A stretch of DNA of 37,117 nt. It comes from Sulfurovum sp. GTDB lineage: Bacteria; Campylobacterota; Campylobacteria; Campylobacterales; Sulfurovaceae. Shown in pieces: positions 10,225 to 21,522 of this stretch (positions are counted from its first letter, which is position 1; the number at the start of each line of letters is the position of its first letter). Where the stretch lies: assembly GCA_020721345.1 (NCBI GenBank), contig DYMX01000013.1:1-37117 (forward strand), written 5' to 3'. Under the pieces are notes generated by a model, which ran no database searches, was not told the origin of the DNA, and worked only from the letters and a program-made list of their open reading frames with translations. Position numbers and translations under genes: made by a program.

Positions 10225-11059
10225 AAGCTTTTCTAAGAGCTTCTATCTCATATCTTGAGCCAAAAAAGCAAGGACTTGTATCATGCACAAACGACGGCTT
10301 TAGTCTTAGCAGACTCTCGCCTTTGTCATTTATCGCCATTCCGCCGGCACTCTCATACACAAGAGCAAAAGGCAGCACTTCAAACAGTTGTCTAAGTTTT
10401 CCATTTGGTTTATCGCTAGTCGCCGGATAACTAAAAAGTCCGCCGCCTTTTAAGAGTATCTGATGAAGATCCGGCACCATCCCGCCGCTATATCTAAGTC
10501 TATATCCCTCTTTAAAAAGAGAATCTATAAAGTTTTTGTGAATTGGCGTCCAATTTTGTTGTGTTCCGCCAGGTGCATTTAACTTGCCTTTATCGCCTAG
10601 AGTTATTTCGCCGATTTTCGTAAATTGACCGCTCATATATCTATAATGAATAGGTTTTTTATTTCGTTCACATATCACAAGCTCTATCCTTGGTCCATAT
10701 ACCACATACGCAGATGCCGCAAGCCCATCTCCGTCCAAAGTTTCTTCATATATACCAAATATTGAACCTACCGAGAGATCCACATCAACAAGGCTTGAAC
10801 CGTCAAGAGGATCATAACATACAGTGTATTTTCCATTCTCGTTCAATGTTGTCATACCTTCTTTTTCTTCACTTACTATGGCTTTAACGGATGCAACACT
10901 TTTAAAAGTTTCTTCGATGATAATGTCACTTTGAACATCAAGTTTTAGTTGATCTTCGCCTGAACTGTTTGAACTCTGGCTATATCCTAGATCAGAGTTT
11001 TTTATCGCATTATCAATTTTAAGAGCTATATCTTTAATATTATCAAAAATTGTATTCAT
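10214..11059 (-). CDS. fbp: Class I fructose-1,6-bisphosphatase
   Basis: '[27 protein letters not shown]', '[16 protein letters not shown]', '[19 protein letters not shown]'. Confidence 0.95.
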   Translation of the reverse strand: MNTIFDNIKDIALKIDNAIKNSDLGYSQSSNSSGEDQLKLDVQSDIIIEETFKSVASVKAIVSEEKEGMTTLNENGKYTVCYDPLDGSSLVDVDLSVGSIFGIYEETLDGDGLAASAYVVYGPRIELVICERNKKPIHYRYMSGQFTKIGEITLGDKGKLNAPGGTQQNWTPIHKNFIDSLFKEGYRLRYSGGMVPDLHQILLKGGGLFSYPATSDKPNGKLRQLFEVLPFALVYESAGGMAINDKGESLLRLKPSFVHDTSPCFFGSRYEIEALRKAYGV

Positions 11060-11550
11060 TATATCTCCTTGCCGTTTTGTAAAATCCACTCTATGATGGT
11101 TTGCGGATCATTTAGGTCCATGATATCAAGCGTTTGCGGCAAATCGTATTTGCTTCTATCTATGCTTTCATCTATCGCTAATGCCTCGCTAAACCCAAGA
11201 TAGCTTTCATCTATCTCGCCTCTTGCTACGCAGATCCTAGGAAACGGCAAATTTTTAAGTCCTTCAACTAACAATATATCAATATCGCCAAACATCAAAA
11301 CTAGCTCTTCAAGTTCTTTTTGTCTATGGGAGAAATAAGTAGTTCTAGTTGGGGATACAACAGCCACTTCTGCGCCTGTCTCAAAAAATCTAAAGCTGTC
11401 TTTTCCCTCTTTGTCAAAAATAGCTTTGTCTTTTGGATCATGTTTTATGATACCTATTTTATATTTATCTTTTAAAATAGTAGAAATTTTTTCAATTATA
11501 GTCGTTTTGCCGCTGTTTGATATGCCGGTAAATGCTACTGCTAATGCCAT
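11059..11550 (-). CDS. mobB: Molybdopterin-guanine dinucleotide biosynthesis protein MobB
   Basis: '[19 protein letters not shown]' P-loop, 'IGIIKHDPK', '[18 protein letters not shown]'. Confidence 0.9.
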   Translation of the reverse strand: MALAVAFTGISNSGKTTIIEKISTILKDKYKIGIIKHDPKDKAIFDKEGKDSFRFFETGAEVAVVSPTRTTYFSHRQKELEELVLMFGDIDILLVEGLKNLPFPRICVARGEIDESYLGFSEALAIDESIDRSKYDLPQTLDIMDLNDPQTIIEWILQNGKEI

Positions 11551-11642
11551 TATTTACATCCTTGATTATATTTGGCAATTATACTGAAAAGTTCATTGAA
11601 ACTATGTTAAAATGTTCTTTTTAGATTTGATGGGATTTTAAT

Positions 11643-12131
11643 ATGTTAAAAATGATTTTTGGTTTTTTTATTGTTTTATTTTTTTTAGCCGGATGTACTG
11701 CTAAAAAAAATGACTTGCTATTTAATGATTTTGAAAATAATCAAGATAAATTTGAGAAGATACAAAAAACAAATAAAGCTCTCATCAAGCAAGACGGCAA
11801 AACTACAGGATTTATCACTGCTCTTTACGATAATGATACAAAATATGAGAAGTTTTTAGTAGGCGTATATGCCGAAGAGGATTTGAAAAAATTGCAATTT
11901 TTACTTGACGGCAACAATGCTTTAAGAGTTGAAAAACTACAAAATAGCGATAACAGACTAGATAAAATACCGCTAAAAAACAGATGGAGCAAATATTTTG
12001 AATTGACTTTTGTCAAGAGTGATCTAAATGTAATTAAGCTGCAAATTCTAAATGGACAAATTTGGAAAAAGGAGATCGTTTTCTCCAAAATACCAAACTA
12101 TCTGAACAGTAAAGACAATAATATCTTTTGA
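11643..12131 (+). CDS. Hypothetical lipoprotein
   Basis: N-terminal 'MLKMIFGFFIVLFFLAGCTAKK' lipobox; 162 aa with promoter-like sequence upstream. Confidence 0.7.
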   Translation: MLKMIFGFFIVLFFLAGCTAKKNDLLFNDFENNQDKFEKIQKTNKALIKQDGKTTGFITALYDNDTKYEKFLVGVYAEEDLKKLQFLLDGNNALRVEKLQNSDNRLDKIPLKNRWSKYFELTFVKSDLNVIKLQILNGQIWKKEIVFSKIPNYLNSKDNNIF

Positions 12132-12527
12132 TCAAATATTAACTTTGTAAAATTGTATGACAAGCCAATACCCTAACGCACTAAGCGCTATCGTTCCCAC
12201 TAGATTAATAGCTATATTATTGAAAGCTTGAAAAAATCGTCCTGATCCCAACAAAAAAAAGCTCTCGATCGCAAAAGTAGAATAGGTAGTAAGCGCTCCT
12301 AAAAAACCTGTAACTAAAAAGCTTTTTACGTGAGGGGATAGTGTAGGGTGATGATGAAAATATGCAAATAAAACACCGATGATAAAACTGCCGGATAAAT
12401 TTACAATGATAGTTCCGTAAGGAAGATAATTGCTTAAATTTTTTGTGGCAAATCCATTTACAAGCATTCTTGCAATTGCGCCAAGCGCACCGCCGCTACC
12501 TACCGCGATTATTAAACCTAAGTTCAT
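12132..12527 (-). CDS. crcB: Fluoride efflux channel CrcB/FluC
   Basis: 'GSGGALGAIARMLVNGF', 'GTIIVNLSGSFIIGVLFAY', 'FLVTGFLGALTTYSTFAIESF'. Confidence 0.95.
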   Translation of the reverse strand: MNLGLIIAVGSGGALGAIARMLVNGFATKNLSNYLPYGTIIVNLSGSFIIGVLFAYFHHHPTLSPHVKSFLVTGFLGALTTYSTFAIESFFLLGSGRFFQAFNNIAINLVGTIALSALGYWLVIQFYKVNI

Positions 12528-13209
12528 CGTCTATGGCCTCCTGCATCTGTTTTTGAATATCTTCATACCAATCCTCGCTAGAAGTTTTGATATCAATGGT
12601 TGGCAAGAAATTAAACACGACATCACTTTTATGGCTTAATTTTTTTGCTTCATCCACAAGCATCCTGCTGCCCGTTACAACAACCGGTTGAACTTTGAGC
12701 TCCAATTTTTCAGCTATTATCTTTGCTCCGGATTTAAAATGCAGTAATTTTTGGCTTTTAGATCTAGTGCCTTCCGGAAAAATGACGACTTTTCTATTGA
12801 GAGTATCAATTGAATATTTTACATCACTCAACAGCTTTAAGATGCTTTTTTTACTTTCTCTATCGACGGAGATCATATCTCCTAGATGCAGTAGTTGTCC
12901 TATATACGGAATATTAAATAACTCTTTTTTTGCCATCCACCTTAGATGATTTGTCTGAAGCGCTTCCATGGCTATGATATCAACAATTCCTTGATGATTC
13001 AAAAGATACATATCTGCATTCAAGTCCATTGTGCCGACTTGTATGGATCTGCTGCCAAGCAAAAACATAATAATACGATTTAGCTTATGCATAATAATGC
13101 CCTTGTGTTTTCGAAAAACAAACACGAGCGGTATCATCAAAAATGAAACTATCATAAAAATGACAAATGCGCTCCAGATAAATCTTACTTTGGCAAAAAT
13201 GGCATTCAA
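12496..13209 (-). CDS. plsC: 1-acyl-sn-glycerol-3-phosphate acyltransferase (PlsC family)
   Basis: 'LLNHQGIVDIIAME' (NHxxxxD variant), 'VVIFPEGTRSKSQKLLHFKSGA'. Confidence 0.88.
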   Translation of the reverse strand: MNAIFAKVRFIWSAFVIFMIVSFLMIPLVFVFRKHKGIIMHKLNRIIMFLLGSRSIQVGTMDLNADMYLLNHQGIVDIIAMEALQTNHLRWMAKKELFNIPYIGQLLHLGDMISVDRESKKSILKLLSDVKYSIDTLNRKVVIFPEGTRSKSQKLLHFKSGAKIIAEKLELKVQPVVVTGSRMLVDEAKKLSHKSDVVFNFLPTIDIKTSSEDWYEDIQKQMQEAIDDELRFNNRGR

Positions 13210-13877
13210 CCTTCAAAACCTTTTAGCATTTTAACTCCATCGCCGCTTCCAAGAAGAAGCTCGATAGCGCGCTCAGGGTGAGGCATAAGGCCAAAAACAT
13301 TTTTTGTTTCATTGCAAACGCCGGCAATTGCTTCAACGGAGCCGTTAATAGACTCTTCCTTGCCGTTTTCATCGCAATATCTAAGAAGTATCTGACCGTT
13401 TTCTTTCATTTTTGCCAAATTTTCATCATCTACATAATAGTTGCCGTCAGCATGTGCTATAGGTACGTGTAAAACTTCATCTTTTTGACACTTATTTAAA
13501 AAAGCATTGTCGTTTGAGACAACTTTAAGATGTTGGTATTTTGATATAAAATGCAAGTTTGTATTTCTTTTTAAAGCCCCAGGAAGCAGATTTGCTTCTG
13601 TTAATATCTGAAATCCATTGCAGATCCCTAGTACTTTTCCGCCATTGGCGGCAAATTTGCCAACCTCTTGCATAACCGGAGCAAATCTAGCAATAGAACC
13701 AGATCTGAGGTAGTCGCCGTAAGAAAATCCGCCAGGAACTACAACAAGATCTATGTTTTGAGGTAATGTTTTATCATTGTGCCAAACTATTTGCGTAGAG
13801 TGACCTAATTTTTCAAATGCATACTGCGTATCAAACTCGCAGTTTGTGCCTGGAAATCTAAGTATCGCTACATTCAT
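13206..13877 (-). CDS. purQ: Phosphoribosylformylglycinamidine synthase subunit PurQ
   Basis: 'ILRFPGTNCEFDTQYAFEKLGH', 'VVVPGGFSYGDYLRSGSIARF', 'GICNGFQILTEANLLPGAL'. Confidence 0.96.
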   Translation of the reverse strand: MNVAILRFPGTNCEFDTQYAFEKLGHSTQIVWHNDKTLPQNIDLVVVPGGFSYGDYLRSGSIARFAPVMQEVGKFAANGGKVLGICNGFQILTEANLLPGALKRNTNLHFISKYQHLKVVSNDNAFLNKCQKDEVLHVPIAHADGNYYVDDENLAKMKENGQILLRYCDENGKEESINGSVEAIAGVCNETKNVFGLMPHPERAIELLLGSGDGVKMLKGFEG

Positions 13878-14107
13878 GGTTTTAACTCGAAATCATAATC
13901 TTCTATAACAGTATTTGCTAACAATGTTTCACACATCTCTTTGATCATATCCGAAGTAACACTGCTATCTACATCAAGAACTATCTGTTTGCCGATCCTA
14001 ACGTCATTCACGCCATTAAATCCAAGTGAACCAAGCGCATGGTGAGCTGCTTTTCCTTGCGGGTCAAGCACTCCTTGTTTTAGATATACATTTACGATCG
14101 CTTTCAT
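13874..14107 (-). CDS. purS: Phosphoribosylformylglycinamidine synthase subunit PurS
   Basis: '[39 protein letters not shown]'; between purQ and purC. Confidence 0.95.
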   Translation of the reverse strand: MKAIVNVYLKQGVLDPQGKAAHHALGSLGFNGVNDVRIGKQIVLDVDSSVTSDMIKEMCETLLANTVIEDYDFELKP

Positions 14108-14823
14108 TTATTACTCCCTAAAATTCTGTTTAATACCTCTTCGTATGCTACTTTCAATCCTCCAAGACCTTGTCTAAATCTATCTTTATCCATTTTTTCT
14201 CCGGTTGCACTGTCCCAAAGTCTGAAATTATCAGGACTAAGCTCGTCTATTAGTATAATATTATTATTAACATCTCTTCCGAACTCGAGTTTAAAATCGA
14301 CCAATGTTAGATTTAGTTTCGCATAGAAATCTTTCAGTAATACATTGATCTTTCTTGCTATATATCTTATATAATCAAGCTCGCTCTCATCTTTTACAAG
14401 ATTAAGTATCAAACAGTGTTGATCGTTTAGTTTTGGATCTCCAAGCTCATCATTTTTGTAATCAAATTCTACAAGTGCAAATGGAAGAACCTCACCATCT
14501 TTAATGCCAAGGTTTCTACTCAAGCTTCCGGTCGCTATGTTTCTTACTATTACTTCTATTTTTATAACTTTTGCTTTTTTGTGCAGCATATGATTGTCAT
14601 CTATCATTTTGACAAAATGCGTACTTATGCCTTTCTTTTCTAAGTATTCAAAAAGTTGTGCAGAAATTTTGTTATTTAAGGCGCCTTTTCCTTCTTCAAC
14701 GGCCTTTTTTTCGCCATTAAATGCGGTCAATTCATCTTTGAACTCTGAAATATACAGATCTTCGTCGTCTGTTTTCCATATTTTTTTTGCTTTACCTTCG
14801 TAAAGAAGCATTGTTTTTGTCAT
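14104..14823 (-). CDS. purC: SAICAR synthetase
   Basis: '[11 protein letters not shown]', '[13 protein letters not shown]', '[12 protein letters not shown]'-type motif ([16 protein letters not shown]). Confidence 0.96.
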   Translation of the reverse strand: MTKTMLLYEGKAKKIWKTDDEDLYISEFKDELTAFNGEKKAVEEGKGALNNKISAQLFEYLEKKGISTHFVKMIDDNHMLHKKAKVIKIEVIVRNIATGSLSRNLGIKDGEVLPFALVEFDYKNDELGDPKLNDQHCLILNLVKDESELDYIRYIARKINVLLKDFYAKLNLTLVDFKLEFGRDVNNNIILIDELSPDNFRLWDSATGEKMDKDRFRQGLGGLKVAYEEVLNRILGSNK

Positions 14824-16154
14824 TATTTCCTTCCCTCTGTAATGATTAATGCTTTTAATATATCGATAGCACTTTTTAGCTGTGAATCTTTATTTATATC
14901 AGATTCGCTAATACTGCTTCCTTTCCCCACAAGTCCATTTTGTATGACTTTAGGAGTATTGTTTGAATCGCTAATTTTCAAATGTTTATCAAGTTCGCTC
15001 TCCTTGATAAGCCCATTGCTTCCTGCCTCATTTGTTATAGAACCAAGGTGTACCACAACATCAGGATCTACACCTTTTGCCTGTATGGATCTTCCGCTTG
15101 GAAGATAATATCTAGCAACGGTTAGTCTAAGTCCTTCTTCTTTTCCTATAGGAATAACTGCCTGTACGCTTCCTTTTCCAAATGTTTTTTCACCTACTAC
15201 GACAGCACGTTTTAGATCCTGTAATGCTCCGCTGACTATCTCGCTTGCGCTTGCGCTTCCGCCGTCAACCAATGCTACCATAGGAGTTTTTACATCATCC
15301 TTGTCTGCTTTTGCGCTGAATGTTATATTTTCAGCTTTAGTTCTTCCTTTTTGTGAAACGATCACGCCTTTATCTACAAATAGATCTGTTAAACCGACGG
15401 CTTGATCCAAAAGTCCACCGGGATTGTTTCTAAGATCCAATACTATACCTTTTGCTTTTGGATTTTTTGCAAGAGCTTTTTTAACTTCTTTTACGACATT
15501 TTGATCAAATGATGTAACTTGGATATATAACAGATCGCCGTCTATAATTTTTGCAAAAACAGATTGTACCTTGATTATTGCACGGCTTATTTTTATCTCA
15601 CGAGGCTTTTGTTCTTTCTTTCTGACAATCGTTAGCAATATACTGCTTCCCGGTTTTCCTCTCATGATACTAACAGCTTCATCGATATTCATACCCATAG
15701 TTGCCTTATTGTCAATTTTTATGATAACGTCGCCTGCTTTGATACCTGCTTTGTATGCAGGGGTATCTTGAATAGGCGCAATAACCGTAAGCGCGCCGTC
15801 TTTCATGCCGACAGATATTCCAAGACCGCCGAACTCGCCTTTTGTATGGACATTTAAGTCTTTATATTCTTTTTTGTCCATATAAGATGAATGTGCATCA
15901 AGATTGCTCATAAGACCCTTGAGAGCTTTATCGACAAGCGCTGTCGTATTTGTTTCATCAACATATTCATGCTCGATAAGATTTAAAATTTTTGTAAATT
16001 TTATATAGGCTTCAAGTTTTTCTTTCAAAATGGTCTGATTTGGCTGTGGCTGCTTGGCAACCAGCGGCTCGGCATTGGCGTTCAATCCGATATAATAACT
16101 GCCGATCGCAACTGCAATAGATGAAAGAAGAAATGGTTTTGTTTTGTTTATCAT
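14823..16154 (-). CDS. S41 family C-terminal processing peptidase (CtpA/Prc-like)
   Basis: PDZ domain '[34 protein letters not shown]'; catalytic '[38 protein letters not shown]'. Confidence 0.93.
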   Translation of the reverse strand: MINKTKPFLLSSIAVAIGSYYIGLNANAEPLVAKQPQPNQTILKEKLEAYIKFTKILNLIEHEYVDETNTTALVDKALKGLMSNLDAHSSYMDKKEYKDLNVHTKGEFGGLGISVGMKDGALTVIAPIQDTPAYKAGIKAGDVIIKIDNKATMGMNIDEAVSIMRGKPGSSILLTIVRKKEQKPREIKISRAIIKVQSVFAKIIDGDLLYIQVTSFDQNVVKEVKKALAKNPKAKGIVLDLRNNPGGLLDQAVGLTDLFVDKGVIVSQKGRTKAENITFSAKADKDDVKTPMVALVDGGSASASEIVSGALQDLKRAVVVGEKTFGKGSVQAVIPIGKEEGLRLTVARYYLPSGRSIQAKGVDPDVVVHLGSITNEAGSNGLIKESELDKHLKISDSNNTPKVIQNGLVGKGSSISESDINKDSQLKSAIDILKALIITEGRK

Positions 16155-16254
16155 GCTGATAATTACCTTTTGATATTCTTTAAGAATATTATTTTATATA
16201 AAAAGCTCTAAATTTATGCTTTTAACATACTACATCTTTAATGTTAATGAGAGA

Positions 16255-17607
16255 TTAATAGATAAACTTTGCTCTAAAATTTCGATTTTTTATCTTAATC
16301 TTTTGAAGTTTCAGTAAATCTGAACCAATTCTTTTTTTGCTTATGGCAACATACGAACTTTTATCTGTTATGGTAATATCGCCGATATCTTTAACGTCAA
16401 ATCCCAATTCTTTACATAATGTTCCGAGCAGATCGCCCTTTCTGAGTTTGTCTTTTTTCCCTCCAAATACACAAAGTGTTCTAAAGGCGCCTTTTATTTC
16501 AAATTTTTTATTTACCGGCAAGGCATCAATATTCAGAGGGACAAGATCCGGTAAAACTTCCGAAGCAAGTCTTTCTTCCCTGCTTGTAAAGAGCGACACT
16601 GCGATACCTTCTTTGCCTGCTCTCGCCGTTCTTCCTATACGATGAGTATATGTTTCGCTTTTAAATGGAATGTCAAAATTTACAACCAGCTCCACATCGT
16701 CTATATCGAGCCCGCGGGAAGCCACATCAGTTGCAATGAGCAAGGGGAGTGAGCCGTTCTTAAACAACAAAAGCGCCTCATCTCTATCTCTTTGTTCAAA
16801 ATCGCCATGTAACAAAGCGATATCAAAATGAAGATCATCCAAAAAATCAAATAGACTATTTGCTTCGGCTTTTGTATTGCAAAATATGATGGTTGACGTC
16901 GGTTTGTAGGCTTGTAGAATAGGAAGCAAAGCTTGATATTTGTTTTTTACTTTATAAAGATACTCTTCTATACTAACAACGGTATCAGTATGTATATTGA
17001 TCATCGTAGGATTTTTCATGATCTTTGATGAAAGTTTTTCTATATTTTCAGGATAAGTGGCAGAAAATAGCATTGTTTGCGCTCTGCTTTTAATATGATC
17101 TATTACTTTCATTATGTCATCAAAAAAACCCATATCAAGCATTCTATCCGCTTCGTCCAAAATTAAAGTTTCTATTGTCTCCAAAACTAATGTTTCCCTA
17201 AACAGATGATCGTTCAATCTGCCGGCTGTTCCTATAACGACATCTACGCCGTTTTGCATATTTGCTACTTGCGCTCTCAGGCTTACACCGCCATAAAGCG
17301 TAACTATCTTTAGATTTTGTAAACATGCCCCAAGTCCTCTAAAAACAGTTGCTATCTGCTCGCATAGTTCCCTAGTTGGAGCAATGACAAGAACTTTTGG
17401 ATTTTTATTTTTTGGTTCAAGTTTTTGTATAACAGGAAGTACGAAAGATATGGTTTTCCCAGAACCTGTCTTAGCTTGAACTATAACATCTTTACCGTTC
17501 ATGATCGCAGGAATGACCTCTTTCTGCACGGGAGTTAGAATTTCTAGTCCAAGGTTTTTTACTGTAGCCTTCAGATCATCTCTGATGTTTAATTCGTCAA
17601 AATGCAA
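16255..17607 (-). CDS. dbpA: DEAD-box ATP-dependent RNA helicase DbpA
   Basis: DEAD motifs 'AKTGSGKT', 'LDEADRMLDMGF', 'HRIGRTARAGKEG', plus a DbpA-type C-terminal RNA-binding domain. Confidence 0.85.
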   Translation of the reverse strand: MHFDELNIRDDLKATVKNLGLEILTPVQKEVIPAIMNGKDVIVQAKTGSGKTISFVLPVIQKLEPKNKNPKVLVIAPTRELCEQIATVFRGLGACLQNLKIVTLYGGVSLRAQVANMQNGVDVVIGTAGRLNDHLFRETLVLETIETLILDEADRMLDMGFFDDIMKVIDHIKSRAQTMLFSATYPENIEKLSSKIMKNPTMINIHTDTVVSIEEYLYKVKNKYQALLPILQAYKPTSTIIFCNTKAEANSLFDFLDDLHFDIALLHGDFEQRDRDEALLLFKNGSLPLLIATDVASRGLDIDDVELVVNFDIPFKSETYTHRIGRTARAGKEGIAVSLFTSREERLASEVLPDLVPLNIDALPVNKKFEIKGAFRTLCVFGGKKDKLRKGDLLGTLCKELGFDVKDIGDITITDKSSYVAISKKRIGSDLLKLQKIKIKNRNFRAKFIY

Positions 17608-17681
17608 TGTTTCTCTTTTTTTTGATGAAATTATATCTAAAATTATTTTTATTATAAATTAAACTAATCTATTCAATAAAC

Positions 17682-17711
17682 TTGACAAGACTTGACTAAA
17701 TGTTATATAAT
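17682..17711 (+). promoter_or_regulatory. Predicted sigma70-type promoter of clpB
   Basis: TTGACA (17682-17687), 18-nt spacer, TATAAT (17706-17711), about 100 nt upstream of the clpB start. Confidence 0.7.
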
Positions 17712-17813
17712 AGCTTCAGAAGAGCGACTGGTCGCGAGAGCTGTCTGCTGAAGACCTATTTTAGGGCTTTGCTCTAAAATTGAGAATTAAATAAATTATA
17801 AAGGATTATGCAA

Positions 17814-20387
17814 ATGAGTATTTTAGAGAAATTAACCAATCAAATGACAGAGAGTTTGGATTCTGCAGTATCTTTGGCCCTTCATAATAAAAACCAAGAG
17901 ATAATGCCTATCCATCTTTTATGGGCGCTAATAACAAATACAAATTCCATACTCAATCAAGCATTAAATAAATTAAATATCGATAAAGCAGCGCTTGAAC
18001 TTGAAATAAAAAGAGAAGCAGCCAAGCTGCCTGCTGTATCAAATTTGGTAAAAGAGAATATTAGGCTGTCGCAACAATTTATTTCGTCTTTACAAAAAGG
18101 CGAGGGGTTAATGAGTGCCGGTGGGGATAAATTCTTGGCGGTTGACACTTATCTGCTTGCAAATATAGATGAGAGCTTTATGAAAACCGTTATAGGCAAA
18201 TATGTCGATAAAATGGAATTCAAAAAAACTTTGGAGGGCATCAGAGGCGGTAAAAGCATAGATTCTCAAAGTAGCGACGAGACGCTGGAGGCTCTGGCGC
18301 AGTACGGTGATGATTTGAACCAAAAAGCTATTGACGGCAAACTTGATCCGGTTATCGGAAGAGATGAAGAGATCCAAAGAACTATGCAGATACTTATCAG
18401 AAAAACAAAGAACAATCCGATTCTTTTAGGTGAACCTGGGACTGGTAAAACTGCTATTGTTGAAGGTCTTGCACAGAGAATCGTAAACAAAGAAGTGCCT
18501 TTGAGCCTCCAAAAAATGAGAGTGATAAGCCTTGATATGAGCCGTCTTATAGCAGGGGCGAAATATCGCGGCGAATTTGAAGATAGGCTAAAAGCGGTAG
18601 TTGATGAAGTCAAGAAAGCCGGCAATATCATACTTTTTATTGATGAGATTCATACTATTGTTGGAGCAGGGGCAAGTGAAGGGAGTATGGACGCGGCAAA
18701 TATCCTAAAACCCGCGCTCGCACGTGGTGAGCTTCATACCATAGGAGCTACAACGCTCAAGGAGTATAGAAAATATTTTGAAAAAGATATGGCGCTCCAA
18801 AGACGTTTTCAGCCTGTTAAAGTCGATGAACCTAGCATCAATGAAGCTTTACAGATACTAAGAGGCATCAAAGAGAAACTTGAAACTCATCACAATGTGA
18901 ACATCACGGATTCAGCCCTAATAGCTGCGGCAAAACTTAGCGATAGATATATCACGGACAGATTTTTGCCGGACAAAGCGATAGACCTTATAGACGAAGC
19001 GGCGGCTGAGCTAAAAATGCAAATAGAGAGTGAACCGAACGAGCTGGCAAAAACAAAAAGAGAACTTTCTACTTTGCGAGTAGAAAAAGAGGCTCTTAAA
19101 ATGGAGGAAGGTGATAAAAACAAAAAAAGAGTTGACGAGATAGAAAAAGAGATAGCCAACTTGGAAGAAAAAAGAGTAGGGCTTCAAAATCAATTTGAGT
19201 TAGAAAAAAATGTTTTCAATGATATTTCCAAAGTCAAAACTGAGATCGATTCTCTGAAAACAAAAGCAGATGCCGTAAAAAGAGAGGGTGATTTTAGCAA
19301 AGCAGCAGAGATAGAATACGGTCAAATCCCAGCAGCCAAACAAAAGCTTGAAGAACTTGAAACAAAATGGGATCAAATGAAGGCAGAGGGCACGCTTCTC
19401 AAAAATTCTGTTGATGAAGAGATGATAGCAAGTATCGTGAGCCGTTGGACAGGGATTCCTGTAACCAAAATGCTTCAAAGCGAAAAAGACAAAATACTTC
19501 ATATCGAAGATGTATTGAAACAAGAGGTTGTCGGTCAAGAAGAAGCATTGAGAGCAGTTGCCAGAGCAATCAAAAGAAACAAAGCAGGCTTGTCTGACAC
19601 CAATCGTCCAATTGGAAGTTTTATGTTTCTTGGTCCTACGGGTGTCGGCAAAACACAGGTAGCTAAAACTCTTGCAAAGTTCCTATTTGACAGTGAAAAA
19701 TCACTAATTAGAATTGATATGAGCGAATACATGGAAAAACACGCAGCAAGCAGACTAGTAGGAGCACCTCCAGGGTATGTTGGATATGAAGAGGGCGGAC
19801 AACTCACAGAGGCTGTAAGACGCAAACCATACTCTGTAGTTCTATTCGATGAGATAGAAAAGGCTCACCCTGATGTATTTAACACGCTTTTACAAGTGCT
19901 TGACGACGGAAGGCTTACAGACAACAAAGGCGTAACGGTTGATTTTAAAAACACTATTATCATCATGACATCAAATATCGCCAGCGATAAGATCATGACC
20001 ATAACTGACAAAGAAGCTAGAGAGAGCGCAGTTAATAACGAGCTCAAAAACTATTTCAAACCTGAGTTTTTGAATAGACTTGATGATATAGTGATATTCA
20101 ATCCTCTTGGAATTGAAGCTATTACGGGGATCGTTGATATATTATTTGATAGTATCCGTAAAAAACTTCAAACAAAAGAGATAGAGATCTCATTAACCAA
20201 AGAAGCCGAAGCATTTATCGCTGAAGCTGGATTTGATCCTGTATATGGCGCTAGACCGCTCAAACGCGCACTTTATGAGATAGTAGAGGACAAACTCGCC
20301 GAGCTTATACTTGAAGAGAAAATTCATGAAGGAAGCAAAGTGGAATTTGATGTAAAAAACGGAGAGATAGTGGAAAATATTAGTTAA
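17814..20387 (+). CDS. clpB: ATP-dependent chaperone ClpB
   Basis: Two AAA modules ('[18 protein letters not shown]', '[19 protein letters not shown]'), middle coiled-coil domain, '[36 protein letters not shown]'. Start at 17814 gives good spacing from AAGGA. Confidence 0.98.
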   Translation: MSILEKLTNQMTESLDSAVSLALHNKNQEIMPIHLLWALITNTNSILNQALNKLNIDKAALELEIKREAAKLPAVSNLVKENIRLSQQFISSLQKGEGLMSAGGDKFLAVDTYLLANIDESFMKTVIGKYVDKMEFKKTLEGIRGGKSIDSQSSDETLEALAQYGDDLNQKAIDGKLDPVIGRDEEIQRTMQILIRKTKNNPILLGEPGTGKTAIVEGLAQRIVNKEVPLSLQKMRVISLDMSRLIAGAKYRGEFEDRLKAVVDEVKKAGNIILFIDEIHTIVGAGASEGSMDAANILKPALARGELHTIGATTLKEYRKYFEKDMALQRRFQPVKVDEPSINEALQILRGIKEKLETHHNVNITDSALIAAAKLSDRYITDRFLPDKAIDLIDEAAAELKMQIESEPNELAKTKRELSTLRVEKEALKMEEGDKNKKRVDEIEKEIANLEEKRVGLQNQFELEKNVFNDISKVKTEIDSLKTKADAVKREGDFSKAAEIEYGQIPAAKQKLEELETKWDQMKAEGTLLKNSVDEEMIASIVSRWTGIPVTKMLQSEKDKILHIEDVLKQEVVGQEEALRAVARAIKRNKAGLSDTNRPIGSFMFLGPTGVGKTQVAKTLAKFLFDSEKSLIRIDMSEYMEKHAASRLVGAPPGYVGYEEGGQLTEAVRRKPYSVVLFDEIEKAHPDVFNTLLQVLDDGRLTDNKGVTVDFKNTIIIMTSNIASDKIMTITDKEARESAVNNELKNYFKPEFLNRLDDIVIFNPLGIEAITGIVDILFDSIRKKLQTKEIEISLTKEAEAFIAEAGFDPVYGARPLKRALYEIVEDKLAELILEEKIHEGSKVEFDVKNGEIVENIS

Positions 20388-20398
20388 TATAATATCTC

Positions 20399-20424
20399 TT
20401 TTCCACTCCAATTGGAGTGGAAAA
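20399..20424. repeat. Perfect 26-bp palindrome downstream of clpB
   Basis: TTTTCCACTCC-AATT-GGAGTGGAAAA read directly from sequence. Confidence 0.9.
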
Positions 20425-20565
20425 AGCAAAAAAGATAATCAATAAAAAGTAGTTGAAAGAAATATTTAAGGGAATGAAGATAAAGCTATGGATTTATAGA
20501 GACTAAACGCTAAGCAAATTGAAGTAATAATATGATTTAAACAAAAAAAACAAAAGGAGTCAACA

Positions 20566-21153
20566 ATGTACGAATTTATAGATATAGATAGATATGAAGT
20601 CCATGAGAGTTACTTTGATTTTATAGAATCAAATGAGGAAAATCTCACAAACGGCATCACAGCGCTAAAAGATATAATAAAAAAAGATCCTGATTTTTTT
20701 GATCCATATATCACACTTTCAGATCACTATTATGCAAAGCGTAAACCGGTTGAAGCGTATGGGATTATCAAAACAGGCTACGGCAGAGCCATGAAGCTTA
20801 TCATAAACAAGGGTAGATTTCCCGATAAATTAAGTTGGATGTTTACAGAAAATCGCCACATTATCCGTATGATATTTAACTATGCGATGCTCACATGGGA
20901 GACCAACAACAAAGATGAAGCTTTGAGTATTTTTACGCAACTGCTCGCTTCAAATCCAAATGACAACATAGGCGCCCGTTATGCTATAGTAGCCATGCTT
21001 GAAGGGATGAAATCCATGGATGAATATGAAAGAAAATTTGGCTCCAAAGATGGATACATTGATGCGATTAAAGTCGAAAAATGGTTTGAAAAAGCAGCTA
21101 AAAAGTATCCTAATGAAATAGGCTGGTGGTTTGAGATGGATGATAACTGTTAA
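20566..21153 (+). CDS. Tetratricopeptide-like protein of unknown function
   Basis: 195 aa with helical repeat character ('ITALKDIIKKDPDFFDPYITLSDHYYAKRKPVEAYGII'); GGAG RBS upstream. Confidence 0.7.
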   Translation: MYEFIDIDRYEVHESYFDFIESNEENLTNGITALKDIIKKDPDFFDPYITLSDHYYAKRKPVEAYGIIKTGYGRAMKLIINKGRFPDKLSWMFTENRHIIRMIFNYAMLTWETNNKDEALSIFTQLLASNPNDNIGARYAIVAMLEGMKSMDEYERKFGSKDGYIDAIKVEKWFEKAAKKYPNEIGWWFEMDDNC

Positions 21154-21234
21154 AAAACTCTTTATAAATATTCTAATTTCTACTAAATTATGATATAATA
21201 AGGAAAATTTTACGGAAAATTAAAAGGAAAATAA

Positions 21235-21522
21235 ATGGTAACATATTCCTCAAATGAACTTATATCTTCTTCTGATATGGCAAAAAAGTTTGGACACTAT
21301 CTCTCTAGTATAGTAAAACATTCGTCAGACAAGATAGCTATACTAAAAAACAACAAAGTTGAAGCAGTACTAGTGTCAAAAGAGAATTACGAAAAAATGT
21401 ATAAAGCTTTAAAAAAAACTGAAGCTCAAGAGTTTTTAAGTTCTGTTCATAATGGTCTAGAGGATATCAAACAAGGAAAAACACATCCCATAGATACACT
21501 TTGGGGTAAAATTGATAGTTGA
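21235..21522 (+). CDS. Phd/YefM-type antitoxin
   Basis: 'SSSDMAKKFGHYLSSIVKHSSDKIAILKNNKVEAVLVSKENYEKM' is the Phd/YefM fold pattern. Confidence 0.82.
   Translation: MVTYSSNELISSSDMAKKFGHYLSSIVKHSSDKIAILKNNKVEAVLVSKENYEKMYKALKKTEAQEFLSSVHNGLEDIKQGKTHPIDTLWGKIDS

Noticed and set aside
12129-12134. TGATCA containing the stop codons of two convergent genes
   Set aside because: TGATCA is palindromic, so adjacent convergent TGA stops produce it automatically; probably coincidence.
12132-12560. Possible fluoride riboswitch upstream of crcB
   Set aside because: crcB overlaps the upstream plsC gene by 32 nt, leaving no leader region, and no riboswitch-like sequence was seen.
17681-17711. HspR HAIR or HrcA CIRCE operator at clpB
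   Set aside because: The CTTGAC copies are direct rather than inverted, and no TTAGCACTC/GAGTGCTAA pair is present.
18108-18377. Antisense ORFs such as those within clpB, metG and ctpA
   Set aside because: They lie opposite strongly supported genes, have no recognisable motifs or RBS, and are expected by chance in the frames listed.
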